A stretch of DNA of 5,911 nt from Lachnospiraceae bacterium (GTDB taxonomy: Bacteria; Bacillota; Clostridia; Lachnospirales; Lachnospiraceae). Under the pieces are notes generated by a model. The model was not told the DNA's origin. It searched no databases and was given only the letters and a program-made list of their open reading frames with translations. Of the stretch, positions 1 through 5,000 are shown in pieces. The stretch is from the NCBI GenBank assembly GCA_024691065.1, contig JAILOA010000248.1, positions 1 to 5,911 on the forward strand, in the 5' to 3' direction. Made by a program: the position numbers and the translations under genes. Position 1 is the stretch's first letter, and every line of letters begins with the position of its first letter.

Positions 1-1234
1 AAAGTCTGCCGTAAATGTGGCTAATGAATCGAATACCGAAGCATCAATTGAAGAGATGCTTGTTGATATTTCGGATGGTGATGAGACGCCTATCATTAAC
101 CTCGTAAACAGCCTTATTGAAAAGGCTTTCATAGAAAATGCCTCCGATATTCATATCGAGCCGTTTGAAAAGATGACCACCGTTCGAATGAGAATAGACG
201 GTGCGATGGTTGATTATGTTACTCTTCAGAAAAATATTCATGCATCACTCGTTGCCAGAATTAAAATTATGTCGGACCTGGACATAGCAGAGCGTAGAGT
301 ACCTCAGGACGGGCACTTCAGAGTTCGTATCAGAGATCAGATTGTCAATGTCCGTGTTTCCGTCATACCGACAACCTTTGGTGAGAAGGTCGTAATGAGA
401 GTCCTTTCAAACAATGCCAACATTGATTATGCCGATTCTTTCGGTATGAATGAGGAAAATTATAACAAGGTTCAGAAGATGCTTCAATCTCTGAATGGAA
501 TTATATATGTTACGGGGCCTACAGGTTCCGGTAAATCAACGACTCTTTATATGATTCTTGCGGCTCTTTTAAAGAAGCCTGTAAATATCTCAACGATTGA
601 GGATCCGGTTGAGAAGAACCTTCCAAGGCTTAACCAGATGCAGGTTAACAATATTGCGGGACTTACATTTGAAATCGGTCTTCGTGCCCTGCTTCGTCAG
701 GACCCGGATATCATAATGGTTGGTGAGACCCGTGATACCGAGACTGCATCCATATCAGTGCGTGCCGCTATCACCGGTCACCTCGTACTTTCGACACTCC
801 ATACCAACGATGCCGCTTCTTCGGTTATAAGACTTGTTGATATGGGTATAGAGCCTTATATGCTTTCATCCGCATTGGATGGAATTATAGCTCAAAGACT
901 TGTAAGAAAGGTCTGCCCGAATTGTGCAAGAGTCGGTAGGCTTACCGAAGCGGAGGCTGAGTACATCGGTTATGACATACCTGAAGTAAAGATTCCTGTC
1001 GGATGCACTCAGTGTAAGGGCTCAGGTTATTCGGGCCGTATTTCTATCCACGAAATTCTGGTAGTAGATAAGCCTGTCAGAGCTATGATTTCTGCCGGAG
1101 CCACCACAGAGGAATTAAAGGAATATGCTATCGAGCATCAAGGGATGAAAACCCTCAAGCAAAGCTGTATAGAGCTTATTGAAAAAGGTGTAACAACGAT
1201 GGAAGAGTTAAGAAGAGTTGCATTCTATGATTAA
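1..1234 (+). CDS. pilB: Type IV pilus assembly ATPase PilB / GspE family (5' partial)
   Basis: This is a cytoplasmic hexameric ATPase that powers polymerisation of pilin subunits by type IV pilus or type II secretion machines. The frame is already open at base 2 (first full codon) and stays open for 410 codons to TAA at 1232-1234. The GTG at 17 has no Shine-Dalgarno site and is taken as internal. PilB proteins usually run to about 550 residues, so an N-terminal MshEN-type domain probably lies upstream. Numbering visible residues from base 2: N2 domain with ASDIHIE at 47-53, Walker A GPTGSGKST at 172-180, Walker B DPDIIMVGE at 234-242 with Glu242 followed by TRD, His box GHLVLSTLHTNDA at 259-271, and a zinc-binding tetracysteine CPNC...CTQC (Cys305, 308, 335, 338). 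The four cysteines and the extension role point to PilB/GspE rather than to PilT retraction ATPases or TadA/CpaF. PilB and GspE cannot be separated firmly from this fragment; the prepilin-like neighbour fits either. No pilT or pilC follows directly. Confidence 0.95.
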   Translation, partial: KSAVNVANESNTEASIEEMLVDISDGDETPIINLVNSLIEKAFIENASDIHIEPFEKMTTVRMRIDGAMVDYVTLQKNIHASLVARIKIMSDLDIAERRVPQDGHFRVRIRDQIVNVRVSVIPTTFGEKVVMRVLSNNANIDYADSFGMNEENYNKVQKMLQSLNGIIYVTGPTGSGKSTTLYMILAALLKKPVNISTIEDPVEKNLPRLNQMQVNNIAGLTFEIGLRALLRQDPDIIMVGETRDTETASISVRAAITGHLVLSTLHTNDAASSVIRLVDMGIEPYMLSSALDGIIAQRLVRKVCPNCARVGRLTEAEAEYIGYDIPEVKIPVGCTQCKGSGYSGRISIHEILVVDKPVRAMISAGATTEELKEYAIEHQGMKTLKQSCIELIEKGVTTMEELRRVAFYD

Positions 1235-1250
1235 ACACCTTTATGTTTCA

Positions 1251-1289
1251 AATATGCCAAGTGGTAAAGGAGAAGTTTTATGGCATATT
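1251..1289 (+). promoter_or_regulatory. Hairpin presenting a Shine-Dalgarno site in its loop
   Basis: AATATGCCA at 1251-1259 is perfectly complementary to TGGCATATT at 1281-1289. The 21-nt loop carries AAAGGAG (1266-1272). The ATG of the following mini-ORF (1280-1282) sits at the base of the 3' arm, with its T and G paired. The pairing is seen directly in the sequence; a role in controlling translation is inference. Confidence 0.45.
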
Positions 1290-1339
1290 ATATTCACTTT
1301 AAAAATAACATTAATTTTAAGGGGTTGCGGGTAGCGTAA
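1280..1339 (+). CDS. Possible 19-residue leader-type mini-ORF
   Basis: ATG at 1280 is preceded by a strong Shine-Dalgarno site, AAAGGAG, with a 7-nt gap. It opens a 19-codon frame (MAYYIHFKNN then INFKGLRVA) ending at TAA 1337-1339. It starts 45 nt after the pilB stop and ends inside the 3' arm of the terminator. A ribosome completing this frame would cover the terminator stem, the geometry of a leader-peptide attenuator. No homologue is recognised. It could equally be the decayed start of a former downstream gene, or chance. The evidence is the ribosome binding site and its position only, so confidence is low. Confidence 0.3.
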   Translation: MAYYIHFKNNINFKGLRVA

Positions 1340-1350
1340 CCCCTCTTTTG
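1320..1350 (+). terminator. Rho-independent terminator after pilB
   Basis: The arms AGGGGTTGCG (1320-1329) and CGTAACCCCT (1335-1344) form a 10-bp stem with one G-U pair around the 5-nt loop GGTAG. The run CTTTTGTGTTT follows. This is a convincing intrinsic terminator closing the pilB transcript. A weaker AT-rich hairpin, GTGTTT/AAACAC (1350-1355 and 1360-1365), lies just beyond it, and a run of ten T lies at 1381-1390; these may act as back-up. Confidence 0.85.
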
Positions 1351-1504
1351 TGTTTATAAAAACACGGGATTTTTATTACATTTTTTTTTTGATAGGGGAA
1401 TAAACTAAAAAAGCCTTTAAATTAAGGGGTTAGAGGTGCATAAATTGTCTTAAAATTATCACAAAATCTTAATAATTATTTCATTATTTAATGTATGTTT
1501 TTTG
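1351..1504. other. AT-rich spacer, no gene seen
   Basis: No reading frame with a ribosome binding site is visible on either strand. The stretch contains the T10 run at 1381-1390 and a second copy of the word TTAAGGGGTT (1422-1431), also found in the terminator arm (1317-1326). A very AT-rich segment at about 1468-1500 could act as an UP element for the promoter that follows. Confidence 0.5.
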
Positions 1505-1540
1505 TTGAAAAAAAAGAATAAATGTGGTATCATATACACA
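1505..1540 (+). promoter_or_regulatory. SigA-type extended -10 promoter
   Basis: The -35 box TTGAAA (1505-1510) and the -10 box TATCAT (1528-1533) each match consensus at five of six positions and are separated by exactly 17 bp. A TGG triplet directly before the -10 box (1525-1527) provides the extended -10 TGn element. An AT-rich tract lies upstream. Transcription should start near 1540, giving a leader of about 530 nt before the ATG at 2069. No equally good promoter was seen closer to that gene. Confidence 0.75.
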
Positions 1541-1598
1541 GTATAGACTAAACGGGTAAGTTTATAAAAATTTTATAATGTTAAAATAATTATTAGAA

Positions 1599-1636
1599 AT
1601 GGCCGAAGTGCCCTTTGCGTGTACTTCTTAGGCTGT
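1599..1636 (+). promoter_or_regulatory. Bulged 13-bp RNA hairpin in the leader
   Basis: GAAGTGC (1605-1611) pairs with GTACTTC (1621-1627) around a 9-nt loop. Below it ATGGCC (1599-1604) pairs with GGCTGT (1631-1636), leaving a 3-nt bulge TTA on the 3' side. The 13 pairs include three G-U. This is the strongest local hairpin of the early leader. Confidence 0.5.
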
Positions 1637-1641
1637 ATCTG

Positions 1642-1732
1642 ATAGTTTATAATGGAGTTGAACACTTGGGAAACTATATTTGTCCAGGTAGAATGAGTTG
1701 AACGATTATGTAAATGATGAGTATGCCCAAGT
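1642..1732 (+). promoter_or_regulatory. Candidate pseudoknot
   Basis: ATAGTTT (1642-1648) pairs with AAACTAT (1671-1677). The loop ends in ACTTGGG (1664-1670), directly next to the 3' arm, and this segment is perfectly complementary to CCCAAGT (1726-1732). The arrangement has the topology of an H-type pseudoknot with a long connecting loop. The complementarity is visible; the fold is inference. Confidence 0.35.
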
Positions 1733-1754
1733 AATATTGATGGAGTTGAACACT
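1652..1754 (+). repeat. Repeated ATGGAGTTGAACACT word
   Basis: The 15-mer ATGGAGTTGAACACT occurs identically at 1652-1666 and 1740-1754. Its core GAGTTGAAC occurs a third time at 1695-1703. Shorter GAGTTG matches lie at 2015-2020 and at 2052-2057, the last overlapping the ribosome binding region. Both 15-mers open tiny frames beginning MELNT (14 and 12 codons) without Shine-Dalgarno sites, so translation is doubtful. Confidence 0.6.
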
Positions 1755-1801
1755 CTGAAAACTTTGTTTTTTGAGTGATTAAAATAAATACCCGGAAAAG
1801 G

Positions 1802-1918
1802 TTTATGCGTATTACATTCAAATAACTGAATTCAGGGAATGAAAATTGTACATTAGGATTCAGGAAATGAAAATTGTACATTAGGATTTAGGAAATGAAA
1901 ATTTGAATGCAGCGTAAA
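1802..1918 (+). repeat. Inverted repeat enclosing the tandem repeats
   Basis: CATTCAAAT (1815-1823) is perfectly complementary to ATTTGAATG (1901-1909). Outside it TTTATGC (1802-1808) pairs with GCGTAAA (1912-1918) with one G-U. Together they give 16 pairs around a small internal loop, enclosing the 28-bp tandem repeats. The right arm overlaps the three-way junction at 1904-1953, so the two folds exclude each other. Confidence 0.5.
1831..1903 (+). repeat. 28-bp direct tandem repeat, 2.6 copies
   Basis: Units lie at 1831-1858, 1859-1886 and a partial one at 1887-1903. Units one and two differ at one base (the seventh, G to A); the partial unit has one more change (C to T at its third base). 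Each carries GGAATGAAAATTG or GGAAATGAAAATT, and the two full units carry the self-complementary TGTACA. A palindrome CTGAATTCAG (1826-1835) spans the left edge of the array. No spacers separate the units, so this is not CRISPR. Confidence 0.85.
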
Positions 1919-1953
1919 AACTTACAAAAGGACAAAAAGTGTCCCTGCGTTCA
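1904..1953 (+). promoter_or_regulatory. Candidate three-way RNA junction
   Basis: TGAATGCAG (1904-1912) pairs with CTGCGTTCA (1945-1953), nine pairs with one G-U. Inside lie two small hairpins: GTAA/TTAC (1914-1917 and 1922-1925, loop AAAC) and GGACA/TGTCC (1930-1934 and 1940-1944, loop AAAAG). The second abuts the closing stem directly and could stack on it. No U-run follows, so it is not an intrinsic terminator. Confidence 0.45.
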
Positions 1954-2028
1954 TAAGTAAGAAGTGAAGCAGATTAAAGAATGATTGCTTTACCATTTAG
2001 GGTTTGGATATTGTGAGTTGGCGCACCC

Positions 2029-2062
2029 GGGACCATATTCGGAGGTCCCTTGAGTTGAGGTG
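2029..2062 (+). promoter_or_regulatory. GC-rich hairpin and ribosome binding site of the pilin-GLUG gene
   Basis: GGGACC (2029-2034) and GGTCCC (2044-2049) form a perfect 6-bp stem with a 9-nt loop. The Shine-Dalgarno site GAGGTG (2057-2062) follows 7 nt later and lies 6 nt before the ATG at 2069, which fixes that start. The hairpin leaves the ribosome binding site free, so it may keep it open or stabilise the mRNA. Confidence 0.6.
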
Positions 2063-2068
2063 ATATTT

Positions 2069-5000
2069 ATGAATGGGTATATAGATGAATATGAGAAAAA
2101 GAAGAAAAAAGGTGGTTTTACCTTAGTTGAAATGCTTGTTATTTTAGCTGTAATGGCCATTATTTTAGGACTTTCCGCAGTGGGAGCCCTTGGTTGGATT
2201 GCGCATTCAAAGCAGCAGCAGAACAAGGAATCGGCAAGGACCATCTTTCTTGCTATGCAATCAAGACTTTCCGTTTCCGAAAGCAGAGGCGTATTAGACG
2301 ATGTAAAGTCGGATCTTACAAAGTACTCAACACAGATAAAGCTTGAGGATAAAGGAGCTTTTGGACTTCCGACTGAAAAGGACAATGAGGGAAATGTACA
2401 CATTTACTCATATATTGCAATCGAAAAGGGAGATTATACATCAGACTCAAAGTCTGAAGAGAAGTCATTTCTCTTTGGTCTTATCGAACCATATATCTTT
2501 GAAACATCAGTATTAGACGGTACTTTCGTAGTTGAATTCGATTTGACTGCGGGCACCGTTCATTCTGTTTTCTACAGCAGCACAATTAAGAAATTTGACT
2601 ACTCAAAAACCGGAGTATCAACTGCATTAACAACCTATCATATCAACGCGGATTCACGTGATGATTCCAAACTTGAGGATTGCGGAGTAGGTTATTATTC
2701 AGGAGAGCAGGTAAATGTAGCTGCTTTGTCTTCAATCAATTTAAGAATCACAAACTTCTCACTTAACAACGATGAAACACTTAACCTGAGATTTGCAAGT
2801 AACTCGGTTAATTCGGACATCGATACAAAATTTACAATTAAATTCTATGAGAAGAAGGATGGTGACACAGGTCAGGTTATCGATAATGACCACTTGCTTT
2901 TTAAGACCGTAATTACAAAGGATATCTTCTTATCGGGCAAACACGAAGATGATGCAAACGGAAAGAGATCTATATTTGCAAATCTTACACTCACCGACAA
3001 AAACGGTACCAATGTGACAGCGCCATTTATCGTAAGTTACAACGGTACTTCTTACGAACTCATACTCGATGCGGCAATGTCATCCGAAAAAATGGCATAC
3101 CTCTTAAGAGATGAGGATATGGGAATAAGTTCCATGAACGGCCTCAGTATCACAAGGCTTGACGATGTTATTTCAGGATTTAATCTTCCGAAGGATATCT
3201 TTGCGGTAGCTGAAATCGGTGTCAATGAGAATGCAATCGGAAACCAGGAATATACACTGGGTTCATCCCTTACATCAACAACCGAAAATACTATGTTTGC
3301 ATCAGATGTATCAACAGAGACCGGTGATGACGGAACATATGATTTATATAGTATTTCAAAAAATCGTCATTTAAATAATGTCCGTTTTATGGAGAAATAT
3401 TATAATACTGAAAAACCAAATCAGTTAAGAACATATGGACTTATTACAAATCTTAACTGGAATTCCAATATACTTTACGGAATGGATTCCTCCTGTATAC
3501 CGCTCAATGCGACAGAGGATGTATTCCCTTCAATCAAGAGTCTTTCTACTAAGGCAACCCTCGATGGTAGCGGATTTTCACTTCAGAATTTCAGACTTGG
3601 ATATGGCTCAAATGTAGATCTCGGAAGTTACGGTTCGACCGATTCCGAAAATAAAGCTGAGGCTCTTGGAATTGTTGACGTGAATAACGGAACAATCGAG
3701 AATTTATATTTCAGTAAATCAGCAGTTTCAATCAACGAGGATGAAGCTTCAAGTTCCGATGCTTCAATAAGCAGGGTGGTTTCACCGTATCTTAAGAGCA
3801 TAGGTATGCTTACCGGTGAGAACTACGGAAACATAAGCAATATTTGCTTCTATTCAACCAATACGGTATCGGCATTTATTGACTACAGTAAGGTGGATGT
3901 GAGCAGAACCGACGGTGCCGGAATAGGAATGGTAGCAGGAAGTATGAATCTTGCAAACCAGGAGAGTATCACAAGACTTTTAATCAGAGGTTCGGTGGAA
4001 GGTTCGATTAATAATGTCGGAGATGTAAGTTTTACCGAGACATCTATAAACGGTGAAAGTGAAAATTCGGGCTATAGATTCGCAGGTATCGGAAGTGTTT
4101 GCGGTTACGCTGCATTTACCGATTCTTCAAATACAACAATGATCGGTGAAGACAGACAGAGCATAGAGGCAGTTCATACTACCATGAGAAGCGGCCTTAA
4201 TTCTCTTGCAAAGAAGTCGATTCTCAATCAGGCTTCGGTAAGCGGTAATATGTTTACGGGTGGTTTAATCGGTAACTTAAACACAACAGCTGAGAGTACC
4301 GATACATCACATCAGGTAATAAATGTATTTAACGAAGGTTTTATTTCGGCATTAAGTAATCCTAGTGATGATGCGGATAAGCTTGCTTCCTACGAAGAAG
4401 AGGATGCGGTATTTGATACCCTTAAAGGTTTCTTCACAGGTGGAATCGTCGGATATGCATATAATTCAAGAATTGCAACCAGCACATATACTATGAAGGA
4501 TACTTCAAAGACAACTGTTTACTCAAATTCAAATACGGCAAATGCACAGCTTAAGGCCGATGCGAAAGGTTTCTTTGTCGGTGGTATATGCGGTTTCTGT
4601 GATACAAGTAACATTGAAAGCTGTAAGACTTCGGCAGGCGGTTACCTGGTAGGTTATGACTATGTCGGCGGTATTACAGGTGGTATGAAGAGTGAGGATA
4701 CAACCTCAACAGAATATGTATTGATTTCAGGAAATACAACCAATAAATCATATGTAATCGGACATAGCTTCGTTGGTGGTGTTGCAGGATCAAATCGTTC
4801 CGGAAGTAAGATTGTAAATTGTAACAATGACGGTGCGGTTGCAGGTTATGGAATCGATATCGGCGGAATCGTAGGAAAGAATGTAGGTACAACCGAGAAA
4901 GAAGCTATTATCAGCAATTGTTCATCAACTCTTTACGATTACGGAAGTGAAATTTTCAATCTTGTTAAGAATGTTTGGAAATTCTTCGGTTCCAATGTCG

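Larger units (their letters stand above)
1541..2068 (+). promoter_or_regulatory. Long structured 5' leader of the pilin-GLUG gene
   Basis: This is about 530 nt of apparently untranslated RNA between the predicted start site and the ATG at 2069. No gene-length frame with a ribosome binding site was found. It contains several base-paired elements listed separately (1599-1636, 1642-1732, 1802-1918, 1904-1953, 2029-2049), a tandem repeat and repeated short words. An AT-rich perfect dyad, TTATAAAA-A-TTTTATAA (1562-1578), lies about 22-38 nt after the predicted start and could be an operator or an RNA hairpin. No internal terminator with a U-run was seen, so any control by this leader would more likely act on translation or RNA stability. 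I do not recognise a known riboswitch class. Confidence 0.5.

Noticed and set aside
17..19. GTG at 17 as the true start of the ATPase
   Set aside because: The frame is open to the left edge, there is no Shine-Dalgarno site, and the family normally has a further N-terminal domain. The gene begins upstream.
1599..1631. 10-codon frame MAEVPFACTS
   Set aside because: It has no ribosome binding site and lies inside the strongest leader hairpin.
1599..1640. Resemblance of GCCGAAG...TTAGGC to part of a glycine riboswitch
   Set aside because: Only the short GCC/GGC arm and the CGAAG word match. The GGAGAG box and the GGACAGAG-type closing strand are absent, and the downstream gene has no link to glycine.
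1573..1881. 102-codon frame on the minus strand over the leader
   Set aside because: It reads through the tandem repeat and AT-rich DNA, has no recognisable motif, and is antisense to the predicted leader.
1831..1903. CRISPR array
   Set aside because: The units abut without spacers, there are fewer than three copies, and no cas gene is present.
1802..1918. Inverted repeat as ends of a small mobile element (MITE)
   Set aside because: No flanking target duplication is visible, the arms are imperfect and the element is only about 117 bp. An RNA helix explains it as well.
1541..2068. c-di-GMP-I or c-di-GMP-II riboswitch, expected before clostridial pilus genes
   Set aside because: I could not find the characteristic conserved cores of either class in order. 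A covariance-model search would be decisive.
2096..2114. A-rich tract in the prepilin leader as a phase-variable slippage site
   Set aside because: The longest pure run is only six A, broken by G, which is short for slippage-driven switching.
1990..2403. 137-codon frame on the minus strand over the start of the pilin gene
   Set aside because: It is antisense to clear pilin coding sequence; its poly-Phe run is the complement of the lysine-rich leader. The other minus-strand frames at 44-241, 4674-4892 and 5557-5868 are likewise shadows, as is the plus-strand frame at 3435-3617.
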